From contig NZ_HG322949.1 of NCBI RefSeq assembly GCF_000723165.1, positions 1,136,025-1,200,024 of the forward strand: a DNA stretch of 64,000 nucleotides, given 5' to 3'. The position numbers were made by a program, and so were the translations under genes. This DNA comes from Janthinobacterium agaricidamnosum NBRC 102515 = DSM 9628. Its GTDB lineage: Bacteria > Pseudomonadota > Gammaproteobacteria > Burkholderiales > Burkholderiaceae_D. Positions 19,071-28,500 of this stretch are shown here, one piece after another. The stretch's first letter is position 1. Every line of letters begins with the position of its first letter. Below the pieces are notes generated by a model. The model had not been told where the DNA came from, made no database searches, and saw only the letters and a list, made by a program, of their open reading frames with translations.

Positions 19071-20573
19071 CTACACCACGATGATGCTGGCCTGCGCCTT
19101 CAGCGGGCAGGGCAGGCTGTCGTCGAAGGTCAGCTCGATCGCGCTGGCGACAAAAAAACCGCCGATATGCTGGGCCGCGATTTCCGGCGGCGTGCCGGGC
19201 TTGGTCAGGTTGACGTCTTGCGCAAAGATAAAGATGCGCCACACGCCATGGACATCTTGCCCTTGCTGCAGCAGCAAGCGGTAAGCCCGCTTCAGATCGA
19301 GGTCGGCGGCATAGGTGCCGTCGTTGGCGCCCGGGTCGAAACCGAGGCCGTCGTCGGTCAGCGGCTCGACAAAATACAAGCCTTGCGGCGCCTGGAACAG
19401 CACAAACGCATACAGTTCATTGCCCTTGAACAGGCTGCCATCGGTTTTCTGGAAGCGGCTGCGCACCCACAGCGGTTCGAGGGCTGGCACCACCGGCGGC
19501 GTTTCGCTGGTCACCGGCCCGGCGACATGGAGGTTGACCTGGGTTTCGCTGACCGCGTGATGATAGGCGGCGCCGCTGGTGTAGCGGTCGTAACTCCAGC
19601 TGATGTCGGCCGTATAGGGCACTCCCGCGTTCGGCGCTTCCGGCAAGCTCCATTTAGCGACCACCCGCTCGCCGAGCGTCAATTCGCCTGGCGCCGGCGG
19701 GGTTGCTTCCTGGCCGCGCCAGAACGGATCGGCCGCGTCGGAACAGGCTACCACGAGCGCGCCGGAAGCGATCGCCGACGCCACCCCGGCCACGGTGAAT
19801 TCCGGCTGGCCGGAACCGGCGCCCTTCAGGTCGCAGCAATGCACGCTGGGATCGGTTTCCTCGAACGTGCCGCCGACGCTGAAGCTGGCCTTGCCCGCTC
19901 CCTGGGCGGCGGAAATGAGGGCCACCAGCGCCGCGATCAGCAGGATCAGGATCGCCAGGATCTTCCACCACGGGTCGGCAAACGGCAGTTCGCCATGCAC
20001 GCCCGTGTAGGCGGGATTCGGCGTCCACACCATCGTCAGGCCGGTCGGCACCACCGGGCCGTAACCGGGCGGGCAGCGGCAATCCCGGCCCTCGCCGCCG
20101 GTGCCGCCCCAGCGCTTGCCCGGCAAATGGCCTTGCAGGTTCGACACGTGCAAGGTGCCTTCCTCGACGGTGCAGGTATAGCTGTTGGTGGCGCTGTTGA
20201 AACGGGTTTCGGCGACGAACATTTGCTGGATCGAGCGGCGCGACGTAAAGCCGTCGGCTTGCGCGACGAAGCTGACCAGCGGCTTGCCGGGCGCCGCATG
20301 CTGGAAGTTGGCGTCCCACGTCACCAGCATCGCGGCGCCGGCCGGGATGCTGGCAAAGAAAAAGGTGCGCGCCACCGGGACGATGCCGGGATCGCCGACG
20401 CTTTCCAGGTAGACGGTGACATTGCTCAGCGGGCTGGACGACATATTGGTGATGTGGGCGGCGATGCGCAAATTGTAGATGGCGTTGTCGAAGATGCCGT
20501 CCGGCAGCATGATATTGGTGACCGGCTCGATCGCGAACGGCCGCGTCAGCACTTGCAGTGGGGTGGTGCTCAT
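19071..20573 (-). CDS. Membrane protein with beta-rich domains, tubulin-like gene neighbourhood
   Basis: 500 residues, no family recognised. The first 110 residues look like an immunoglobulin-type beta sandwich (AAHITNMSSSPLSNVTVYLES), comparable in style to CARDB domains. A small cysteine pair sits in GRDCRCPPGYG (about 162-172). One strong transmembrane helix (about 203-222, KILAILILLIAALVALISA) separates it from a C-terminal domain with Ig-like strands (YTADISWSYDRYTSG; FDPGANDGTYAADLDL). No signal peptide. It overlaps the upstream gene by ATGA, so the two are made together and probably interact. Product of the minus-strand arm of the 19-31 kb cluster. Confidence 0.65.
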   Translation of the reverse strand: MSTTPLQVLTRPFAIEPVTNIMLPDGIFDNAIYNLRIAAHITNMSSSPLSNVTVYLESVGDPGIVPVARTFFFASIPAGAAMLVTWDANFQHAAPGKPLVSFVAQADGFTSRRSIQQMFVAETRFNSATNSYTCTVEEGTLHVSNLQGHLPGKRWGGTGGEGRDCRCPPGYGPVVPTGLTMVWTPNPAYTGVHGELPFADPWWKILAILILLIAALVALISAAQGAGKASFSVGGTFEETDPSVHCCDLKGAGSGQPEFTVAGVASAIASGALVVACSDAADPFWRGQEATPPAPGELTLGERVVAKWSLPEAPNAGVPYTADISWSYDRYTSGAAYHHAVSETQVNLHVAGPVTSETPPVVPALEPLWVRSRFQKTDGSLFKGNELYAFVLFQAPQGLYFVEPLTDDGLGFDPGANDGTYAADLDLKRAYRLLLQQGQDVHGVWRIFIFAQDVNLTKPGTPPEIAAQHIGGFFVASAIELTFDDSLPCPLKAQASIIVV

Positions 20574-21439
20574 GGCGCTTGCTCCTCATGGGGATTGACG
20601 ATGAGATAGGTCACGCCGCCCAGCAATTTCTTGTCCTGGCGTTCCAGCACGCGCAGCAATTGATATTGGCCGTACGGCAGCTTGCCGGCGCGCACACTCA
20701 GGTACACCGCCGTGGAGGTGCCACGCGGCAGCTCCACGGTCAATTCCTGCGCCCCCTCCTTGGGGTTATTGTCGCCTTCGCCGCCGCCATCCCCGCAATG
20801 CGCCTCTCGGCTGAGCCATGCTTCCACCACGGCTTGCGTGGCCGGCGTCAGTTTTGCCAGGCCCAGCGCTTCCAGCAGGCGCGGGTCGATGTCGCCGCCA
20901 TATTCCAGCGCCACCTGGACCCGCTTCGGCGCGCGCGGCAAGGCGTTGACGGCGAGCGTCAGCAGGCGCGCGAACCTGGCCGCCAGCACGATGTCGACAT
21001 TGTGCTGGGCGATCTGTTCATGCGCGGTCGGATCGAATACGTAGCCGTTGGGCAGCGGATCGGGGATCGGATTGATGTCGTTGGCGCCATGGGCCACCGC
21101 CAGCAGGCATTCGTGGCCATTGTTGACGATCACCGGCAGCCATGGCACCAGGCAGAGCACTTCCTGGGTCTCGCCGGGCGCCAGGTCGGCGAAGGCCGAG
21201 CCGATCTGGGTCGCGTTGCCGACCGCGATCTGGGCGCTCGGGTCGGCCCAGTAAAAGTCGATGCGGACGCCGTTGGCCTGGCTGTTGCCGCTATTGGCCA
21301 CCCGCGCCCACAGGTAATTGGTGGTGCCGGCGATGGGCGCGCCGGGCGCGCCGTTGGGATCGCTGCCGGGAACAACCCAGATGTCGGGGCTGTCCCACCA
21401 GTACGGCGAACCGTCGTGGATGATCAGGTGTGCGGACAT
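20570..21439 (-). CDS. CARDB-like beta-sandwich protein
   Basis: 289 residues. The N-terminal 125 residues resemble a CARDB/Ig-like adhesion fold: DIWVVPGSDPNG, TNYLWARVANSGNSQANGVRIDFYW and the ending DLAPGETQEVLCLVPW are typical of domains where a hydrophobic core repeats every second residue. No signal peptide is visible, so a cytosolic location is more likely, unusual for this fold. The C-terminal half is helical, then beta-rich (STAVYLSVRAGKLPYGQYQLLRVLE). First gene of a two-gene operon, divergent from the zinc-ribbon gene at 21835. Confidence 0.6.
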   Translation of the reverse strand: MSAHLIIHDGSPYWWDSPDIWVVPGSDPNGAPGAPIAGTTNYLWARVANSGNSQANGVRIDFYWADPSAQIAVGNATQIGSAFADLAPGETQEVLCLVPWLPVIVNNGHECLLAVAHGANDINPIPDPLPNGYVFDPTAHEQIAQHNVDIVLAARFARLLTLAVNALPRAPKRVQVALEYGGDIDPRLLEALGLAKLTPATQAVVEAWLSREAHCGDGGGEGDNNPKEGAQELTVELPRGTSTAVYLSVRAGKLPYGQYQLLRVLERQDKKLLGGVTYLIVNPHEEQAP

Positions 21440-21520
21440 GATGTGCTTTCTTATCAGTGTGAATCCAGCCTTTCCAGCTTAGGACGCGATCCGGCGATCG
21501 GTTTGCGCCACCTCAAAACT

Positions 21521-21546
21521 CACGCTGCTCAAAAGCGTGGTTTTTT
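21521..21546 (+). terminator. Terminator-like hairpin in the divergent intergenic region
   Basis: CACGCT/AGCGTG stem with a seven-base loop followed by G and six T. No plus-strand gene lies just upstream, so it may be an attenuator or the end of an unrecognised short transcript. The 395-bp gap 21440-21834 otherwise holds no convincing gene, only AT-rich stretches that should contain promoters for both arms. Confidence 0.4.
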
Positions 21547-21834
21547 GATCCTAAACTTGGTCAATGTGGAAACCCGGTTAAAAGCTATTATTGATAGTTG
21601 ATTACTATTTTCGGCAAAGCGCCAGGCCGGCCTGTTTTTAAGCGCCGCGTATCGATTTCCCTATGGGAATGGGCATGAAAAGTCACGCCGCGGACGCAAC
21701 TTGCGTTATTATTGGATTGGTAATGGAGCCTCGCGGCGCGAGTTTTTCACGGTATTGCAAGTTTTAAATCCGGTGCCTTCCTCCGCTTTTTAAATTTTGC
21801 TAATGCCAGGTATGGATCTGGATTGAATAGCAAC

Positions 21835-23379
21835 ATGGCATATAGATGGGAAACGAGCGATAGCGTTTGGCTGGAAGATGAGCACAGCGGCCAGTTCACA
21901 CTGACCAGCAGCAAGGGCCTCGGTTATATCGACTGGGCCAGCCTGGCGCCCAACCGTTTCCCCGATGTGGCGCAATTATTGGGCGCGGCGCTGCCGGGCG
22001 GCTGCACGCACAGCCACATCTATCCGGAAGGTTTTGCGTTTTGCCCGTCTTGCGGCAAGCCGCTCGATACCAGCCCGGTATCGGCGGCCGGCACGCCGCC
22101 GGCCTGGTGGGGCGCGACCAGCGCGCTCTTGCCGGCCAGCGCTTATTCCTTGCCGAAACATGTGCCGCATGGCTTGACGATCACCGCGCTGCCGCTGGCG
22201 GCCGCGCTGGAAACCCGCCCGCCGGAGCCGGAAGTCGGCATGCACGATGTGCGCATCCCGAAACCGCCGAATGTGCCTTGCGTGTTCGCCGCGTCGCATT
22301 TCGGTTTCAAGGCGCAGCGCCTGCTGGCGCTCGCTTACAGCCGCGACGTGCTGCAATACTGGGACCCGCTGATGTCGAGCTGGCACATCATCAGCGGCGA
22401 GGACGGCGCCGCCGACCTGAAGTTCAGCGCCTCCGAGTATGCCTGGCTGCCGGCCACGTCCGGCCGTCCCGGCGATGTGGCGCTGGTGCCGACCGGGCAG
22501 GGACTATACCGCCTGACGATCAACCCGGTCGGCGAAACCTACCGCACCGAACTGGTGTTCGCCGCGCCGCTGGCCGCCGCGCCGGGCGCCGTGCTGCGCC
22601 ATATCGCCTGTCCGTATGTCGACGACGACGGCAGCATCGGCATCTGGAGCGCCAGGTCCGACGCGTCCGGGCAAGAGTTGAGCAAGGTCGGCGCCGCGCA
22701 ATTGTTGGTGCCGCAAGCGGGCTGGCTGGCGCCGCTGAGCTACGATGAACGGCTGATCTGGCTGCACGCCGAAGGCCAGTTGATCTGGCAGGCCGGCACC
22801 GATCCGCTGTGGCTGCGCTGGCCGCAGGGCTGGAGACCGCGCCTCAATTTCGGCGGCGCGACGCAAAGCCGCGATGGCCGGCTGTGGCTGGCCGGCCACG
22901 ATGGCGTCAGTTATTCATTCCTGGAACTGGGCCGCGACAACGGCCAGATCGAGCGCATCGATGGCGCCCGCCTGGGTTTCGGCAAGCTGCTGTTCCGCCG
23001 CGGCCACCAGGTCAAGGGCGATCCGTGGGATAGCGAAAACGTCGAAGACCACAGCAAGAACGACGCGCTGGTGCTGCCGCTGATGCAGAATTTCATCGCC
23101 GACCGCGACGAGCCGACCGGCCTGGTGCTGCGCATCGACCGCTATACCGGCAAGGCCGAGGCGGCGCTCGATGGCGGCCCGTTGGGGGGCCCGCTGGGGG
23201 GCCCGTTGGGGGGCCGCACCTTCATCGAATGGATAGGCTTGCGCAACGTGATCCTCGGCGAAGTGATCGGCATGAGCCATCCGGCCGACTGCGTCCCCTT
23301 CGTCTACGACAATCATTTGTGGCTGCACCATCCGAAATGGAATGAAATCCGTGGCTGGCACTTGAAGGCGCTGGTCTGA
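21835..23379 (+). CDS. Zinc-ribbon protein with a possible beta-propeller, tubulin-like gene neighbourhood
   Basis: 514 residues from ATG 21835 (an in-frame TTG at 21823 adds four residues). Residues 57-73 hold a zinc ribbon: CTH, then CPSCGKPLD (Cys57, His59, Cys70, Cys73). From about residue 130 the chain is made of repeating beta elements (LLALAYSRDVLQYWDPLMSS; RDGRLWLAGHDGVSYSFLEL) suggestive of a propeller. Near the end is a GGPL tripeptide-like repeat from a 12-bp tandem repeat. No signal peptide, so cytosolic. Its stop overlaps the start of the VWA-like gene by one base (TGATG). Confidence 0.65.
   Translation: MAYRWETSDSVWLEDEHSGQFTLTSSKGLGYIDWASLAPNRFPDVAQLLGAALPGGCTHSHIYPEGFAFCPSCGKPLDTSPVSAAGTPPAWWGATSALLPASAYSLPKHVPHGLTITALPLAAALETRPPEPEVGMHDVRIPKPPNVPCVFAASHFGFKAQRLLALAYSRDVLQYWDPLMSSWHIISGEDGAADLKFSASEYAWLPATSGRPGDVALVPTGQGLYRLTINPVGETYRTELVFAAPLAAAPGAVLRHIACPYVDDDGSIGIWSARSDASGQELSKVGAAQLLVPQAGWLAPLSYDERLIWLHAEGQLIWQAGTDPLWLRWPQGWRPRLNFGGATQSRDGRLWLAGHDGVSYSFLELGRDNGQIERIDGARLGFGKLLFRRGHQVKGDPWDSENVEDHSKNDALVLPLMQNFIADRDEPTGLVLRIDRYTGKAEAALDGGPLGGPLGGPLGGRTFIEWIGLRNVILGEVIGMSHPADCVPFVYDNHLWLHHPKWNEIRGWHLKALV
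23176..23211 (+). repeat. Three 12-bp tandem repeats inside a coding region
   Basis: Three units of GGCCCGYTGGGG, each adding Gly-Pro-Leu-Gly to the zinc-ribbon protein. In-frame unit gain or loss would change a flexible loop without breaking the gene. Confidence 0.85.
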
Positions 23380-24887
23380 TGCGCCCCATCCTGGCAAGCC
23401 GGGCCGCCGGGCTCGGCATCGTGTGGTACGCTGCGGCTGCGGCGGGATCGGCGCTGGCTGCGCCGGTGTCGCAGGTATTCCTGGTGCAAAACTCGGGCTG
23501 GATGGAGCCGTTCTATACCGACCCCAGCTCGCAATACAAGGCGCTGGTGACGGAGGTGGTGATGGCCGCGACCCAGGCCGACGACTTGATGGTGCTGGCC
23601 TCGTTCAACCAGGGGCTGCCGGGCGCGCCGTCGCCGAAAGCGTTGCTGGCCGAAAAAGTGGTACCGCAGACGCAGCGCGCGCAACTGGCCCGCGTGCTCG
23701 ACAGCCTGACTACCAGCAAGAAGCCGGGCAGCAATGCGCTGGCCGACACCGACCTCGGCGAAGCCGTCAGCGCCGCCATCGGCAGCGCGCTGAACCACAA
23801 GCCGGGGCTGGTCTGGCTATTCACCAATAACAAGAACAGCCCGAATAACGACCAGGCCACGGCGCTGCGCAACCGCGAGTTTTATACGCTGATACACCAC
23901 GGCGCCGACATCAAAAAGGCGCTGGCCTTCCCGTTGAAAATGCCGGTGAAGGGCGAGCGCTACAGCGCCAACGGCCTGATGGTGTATGTATTCGCCATCC
24001 AGGACCAGGGCGCGCGGCAATTGGACGATTTATTGCGTTCCGGCCGCTTGCAAAAAATCATTACCGAAACGCCGGCCCGGCTGAAACCGCTGGACCAGGA
24101 TACCGTGCGCCTGTCGCCGACCAGGGTCGAAGGCGCGCCCGGCGTTGAGTTATCGATGGCGCCGAACGGCATGCTGCGCGCCGACGTGCAGTCGGACGCC
24201 AGCGCGCCGAGCGCGCGCATCCACTGGAAGCTGGAAAACGCGATTTATCCTTACACCATCAGCAATGCCCACCTGGCCGCGCGCTCGCTGCTGGCCGGCC
24301 AGGACCAGCCGATCGCGCTGGGCAGCGACCAGGTCAGCGCGCTGGCGCCGGGCAAGGGCTTGCCGCTGTCGTCGGTGATGCAACTGCCGGTGGGCAAGCT
24401 GCCGGGAAAATGGTCGACGGCGGCGATTGCGTCGGCCGGCTCGGCGGTCATCTTGCCCGGTTCGATACAAGTGCAATTGAGCGAACAGTCGCTGGAATTG
24501 TCGCAGGCCTTCACGCAGCGCATGGGCGACTTGTTCCCCGGCGATCCGCTGCCCGACATCTTCACGCCGCCCAGCCAGGTGCAGGGTTCGCGCGCGGTGC
24601 TGCCGATCCAGGTGCGGGTGCATTATGGCATGGCGCCGCTGCTGACGCTGATCGCCGCGCTGCTGGCCTTGCTGGCCGCCGGCGCCGTCCTGCTGATGGC
24701 GCTGACCCGTTCGCGCCGGGTGCAAGTGACGGTCGAGGGCGAATTGCGCACGCTGCATGTCAAGGCCGGCGGCCGCCAGCCCTTGTATGACAAGGCCGGC
24801 AACAAGGTTGCGGAATTGAAAACCACTTTATTTGGCAATACACTGACGGACTTGCGCGAAGGCGCCCAGGTTCGTCTGGGCCGTTGA
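23379..24887 (+). CDS. Exported VWA-like protein with a C-terminal membrane anchor
   Basis: 502 residues. Signal peptide at residues 1-28 (ending ALAA), then a von Willebrand A-like fold: strand VSQVFLVQNSGWMEPF, the helix around LVTEVVMAATQ, and the later strand LVWLFTNNKNSPNND. The first metal-site motif is usually DxSGS; here it reads QNSGWM, so the MIDAS appears degenerate. One transmembrane helix follows at about residues 420-445 (LLTLIAALLALLAAGAVLLMAL), then a roughly 55-residue cytosolic tail. It overlaps the zinc-ribbon gene by one base and sits 24 bp before the small membrane protein gene. Confidence 0.65.
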   Translation: MRPILASRAAGLGIVWYAAAAAGSALAAPVSQVFLVQNSGWMEPFYTDPSSQYKALVTEVVMAATQADDLMVLASFNQGLPGAPSPKALLAEKVVPQTQRAQLARVLDSLTTSKKPGSNALADTDLGEAVSAAIGSALNHKPGLVWLFTNNKNSPNNDQATALRNREFYTLIHHGADIKKALAFPLKMPVKGERYSANGLMVYVFAIQDQGARQLDDLLRSGRLQKIITETPARLKPLDQDTVRLSPTRVEGAPGVELSMAPNGMLRADVQSDASAPSARIHWKLENAIYPYTISNAHLAARSLLAGQDQPIALGSDQVSALAPGKGLPLSSVMQLPVGKLPGKWSTAAIASAGSAVILPGSIQVQLSEQSLELSQAFTQRMGDLFPGDPLPDIFTPPSQVQGSRAVLPIQVRVHYGMAPLLTLIAALLALLAAGAVLLMALTRSRRVQVTVEGELRTLHVKAGGRQPLYDKAGNKVAELKTTLFGNTLTDLREGAQVRLGR

Positions 24888-24911
24888 CGCTTTATCCAGG
24901 AAAATACCATC

Positions 24912-25379
24912 ATGTCCAATACAAATAATCCGCGCACCATTTTGCTGGCGCAAGCCAATACCGACCCGGGCTTCAAGGTGCCGGGCGCGGCCAGTGCATC
25001 GGCCAGCGCCAGCGCCCAGTCCGACGCGGCCGCCGCCAATGCCGGCATCGAAGTGGCGCAAACGCCGCTGGACGGCGCGCCCGTCACCGATACCTCGTCG
25101 CGCGAGCTGGCCATCGGCGGCGGCATTTTTATCGTGCTGCTGGTGATCTTCTTCTTTGTCCGCAATGCGTATTCGAACCAGCTGGTGCGCAAGCGCGTGG
25201 CGCCGTCGTCGGCCGAATCGTCGGGCTGGCTGCTATTCGTCGGCATGTCTTTTGTCGCGGCGGCGGCGGTGCTGGCGCTGATGAATCCCGCTAAATTCCT
25301 CAGCCTGGCCGTCACCGGCACGCTGCTGGTGGTGGGTCTCGGCTCGCTGATCGGCGCATTTTTCGCCGGCCGCCGCTAA
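24912..25379 (+). CDS. Small membrane protein with two to three transmembrane helices
   Basis: 155 residues. The N-terminal 65 residues are Ala/Ser-rich and soluble. Helices at about 70-85 (LAIGGGIFIVLLVIFFFV), 105-121 and 130-150 make it integral. No family recognised. It lies between the VWA-like gene and the tubulin-like gene; the gap before the latter is filled by a palindromic repeat. It could anchor the tubulin-like protein to the membrane; that is inference from order alone. Confidence 0.6.
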   Translation: MSNTNNPRTILLAQANTDPGFKVPGAASASASASAQSDAAAANAGIEVAQTPLDGAPVTDTSSRELAIGGGIFIVLLVIFFFVRNAYSNQLVRKRVAPSSAESSGWLLFVGMSFVAAAAVLALMNPAKFLSLAVTGTLLVVGLGSLIGAFFAGRR

Positions 25380-25380
25380 T

Positions 25381-25514
25381 GACACCTCGACAAACCTGCT
25401 GCGCAGCCCACTTCCGGGTCTGGGTTGCTCGCTGACTCGGCGTCCCCGTACCTCCGTACAGCTGCGCTACTTGACCCGGCATTGAGCTTGCTCGCGACGG
25501 TTTTTCGAAGTGTC
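25381..25514. repeat. 134-bp imperfect palindrome ending in a 16-bp inverted repeat
   Basis: GACACCTCGACAAACC at 25381-25396 is inverted at 25499-25514 with 14 of 16 matches. Inside, CCGGGTC and GACCCGG form a second inverted pair. The element starts directly after the stop codon of the small membrane protein gene and could be a MITE or REP-like insertion. It could fold into a cruciform or an RNA hairpin between two cluster genes. Confidence 0.6.
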
Positions 25515-25528
25515 CTCAAGCCGGCCCA

Positions 25529-25563
25529 TTCACCGTTCACCGTTCAGCGTTCACCGCTTACCG
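25529..25563. repeat. Five 7-bp tandem repeats upstream of the tubulin-like gene
   Basis: Units TTCACCG, TTCACCG, TTCAGCG, TTCACCG, CTTACCG follow without gaps and end 20 bp before the ATG. Copy-number change would shift promoter or leader spacing. Confidence 0.7.
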
Positions 25564-25583
25564 CTCATTCGCGAAAGATATTC

Positions 25584-28500
25584 ATGGCAGATTTCCCCAG
25601 TTCAGGCGCCGAAAAAAAGGCTGAATTAAAAGTCGATTTACGGCCCACGCTCTTCATCGGCGCCGGCGGCACCGGCATGGAAGTGATGATGCGCATCCGC
25701 CGCCGCATCCTGTCGGAAGTGTGGAATCCGCACAATCCGACCCGCGTCGATTCGATCGGCCAATTCCCGGTGGCGCGCTTTTTGCACTTCGACCTGGACA
25801 GCGGCGCGGTGATCGACAGCGGCAAGTCGCAGCGCACCGACCCGTGGTATTCGCTGGTCAAGATGAGCGATGAGGAACGCCTGATCGAACATATCGACTT
25901 GCAGCAGTACCACGAATCCGACGACAGCCTGGCGCGTTTTCCGCTGATCGAAAGCTGGATGCCGCTGCGGCCGAAAAAACTGCGCTCGCTGGGCATCGAC
26001 CCGACCAAGGGCGCCGGCCAGATCCGCGCCATCGCGCGGCTGTACCTGTACGATAAATATCCGAAGCTGCGCAGCCGCATCAAGGGCGCGCTCAATTCGC
26101 TGAGCAGCAACGCCGGCAATGAGCGCAAGGAAGATTACCAGCGGCTCGGCTTGCGGGTCGATACGTCGAAGTTCCGCATCGTCGTGATCGCCTCGTGCGC
26201 CGGCGGCACCGGCGCCGGCAGTTCGCTCGACATGGGCTGGATCGCCAAGGCCGTCGCGCGCGAGGAAGTGTCGAGCAGCCAGGTCGACCTGGTGATGTTC
26301 CTGCCGTCCGGCTACGCCAAGGCGAACAAGGAGCGCACCGAAGCGAACGCCTACGCCACGCTGATGGAGCTGGAAACGGCGATGCGCGACATGAGCGCGC
26401 AAGTCAAATGGGCCGACCCGGACAGCCTGACCGGCAAGGGCGCGCCGTTCGACGACGTGTATTTCGTCGACACCGCCAACCTGTCGAACAACGCCACCCA
26501 GGACGTGCGCGATGTGTACCAGATGGTGGCCGATTCGCTGTTCGAGGATTTCGCCTCGGCCGACTTCGCCAACAACAAGCGCTCGATCGCCGTCAACCAG
26601 CAGCAGCACAAGCTGGGGCCGTTCAATCCGCGCGTGCCGGAACAGCGTTTCGGCGACATGCGCCTGTCGTATTCGCGGGTCTATTCGGCGTTCGGCCAGG
26701 CGGTGCTGGACACCCAGCAAAACCTGCGCGAAGACATCCGCGCGTATGAATTGTCGGGCCTGATGGTGAAAGCCTTCTTCGGCATCATCGGCAGCGACGG
26801 CAAGCCGGCGCGCCGCGCCGGCGACACCGAACGCGACATGTTCATGCGCGAGCACATGGCGATGAGCGAACATCCGTTCGACCGATTCCCCGACTTCAAG
26901 AAGGGCACGGTCGACATCACGCCGTTCCAGGAATACGCACTGACCGACCTGCTGCTGATGGACAAGGACGAGCGCTCGCTGCTGGAGCGGGTCGAGAGCA
27001 AGGTGCAGCTCGAAATCGACCGCATCATGGGCGCCTACGAACTCAATATCTGGCGCGAAAAGGTCGCCGAACTGCTGCCGCAGCTGGAACGCGACGCGAT
27101 CCGCGAAGCCGGCGCCACCGCCGAAACCAGCGAAGACCGCATCAAGCGCCATACCGTCGAACTGCTGACGCGGCTGAAGGGCCGCGCGCGCGACCAGCTG
27201 TATGCGCTGCTGGACGACCGCAAGCAGGGCGGGCTGGAATTCGTGCTGTCGCTGCTGGAGCAGGTCAAGGCGCGCATTGCCCAGCGCGACCTGGTCACGG
27301 TGGAGCGCAACGGCAAGCGCTACCGCGACATCCGCGACGCGCTGCGCACCCGCCAGGTGGAAGAATCGCTGGCCAACCTGGGCCAGGCGGCCGGCAAGTT
27401 CTTCGGCCGCGACGCCCAGGCGCGCGAAGTGATGGGCCACTTGAAGCGCGACATTTCCGACTACCTGCGCTTCCACATGCGCGCCGTCGCGGCCGCGCAA
27501 GCCAGCGAAGTGCTGATCTCGCTATCGAGCTGGCTGGGCGAAACCAAGTCGGTCGACGACAACGGCCAGGCGGTGTGGAGCGGCGTGGCCGGCGAATTCC
27601 AGGATGGCCGGCGCTGCGTCGAGGCGATGCTGGCGGCGGTCGACCAGCGCATCGACCAGTTGCGCGCCGATGCGCGCCACGAACATGCGACCTACATGAA
27701 ACTGGCCAGCGACGCCTTGCCGGAACCGGTCCAGCTGACCGGCGACATCAGCAGCTGGAGCGAGGAAGTGCTGCTCGAATTCGGCGGTTCGTCGCGCTTG
27801 TTCCCGCAATTGGGCGATGAAGCGCTGCGCGCCTCGCTGCTGCTGAAACTGTTCCGCCGCGCGCAAGTGCAGCTCAGTTCCCGCAGCGACGACGCGCCGC
27901 AGGCCGATCCGCTGCTGGAACGCCTGTCGGCGATGTCGCCGCAAGAGCGCCAGCGCATTTTCAGCGAATGGATCAAGAGCGCGATGCCGTGGGTGAACGC
28001 GCGTTTCAGCGCCGAATTCACGCCCAAGGAAGACCAGTTCAAATGCTTCATCGGCGTCGGCGACGCGGCCGCGTGGGGCAAGATGCTGACCGAAATCAAG
28101 GCGTCGGTGCCGTCCGACCATTTCAAGGGTGACTTGATCAGCCTGGTCAATTCCGGCGTGCCGGGCCGCGCCGTGTGCTACATCGAACTGTCGGGCTACC
28201 CGATGACGGTGCTGCGCGGCTTGCCGACCTGGCGCACCTCGTACCAGATCGAAAACCCGAAAATCCCGACCCACCTGCATTTCGATTCGACCCGTTTCCG
28301 TCACCCGATCGTGCCCTCGATGGATGAGCTGAACCGGCTGGCCGACGATTACGAATACTTCCTGCAAGCGGTGGCGCTGGGCGTGATCAGGCGCAAGCCC
28401 GACTTGCAAGACCGCGAGGCGCTGTTCCAGCCGCGCGGCCAGTACCTGTTCGAAGTCGAAGCGGGCTCCGGCGAATGGCTGCAGATCGGTAATGAATTCG

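Noticed and set aside
25529..25563. Short regular repeats that might be a CRISPR remnant
   Set aside because: Seven-base units without spacers; no cas genes in the window.
25638..27500. 620-residue minus-strand frame opposite the tubulin-like gene
   Set aside because: Shadow of a coding region; no motifs and high His/Arg/Gln content.
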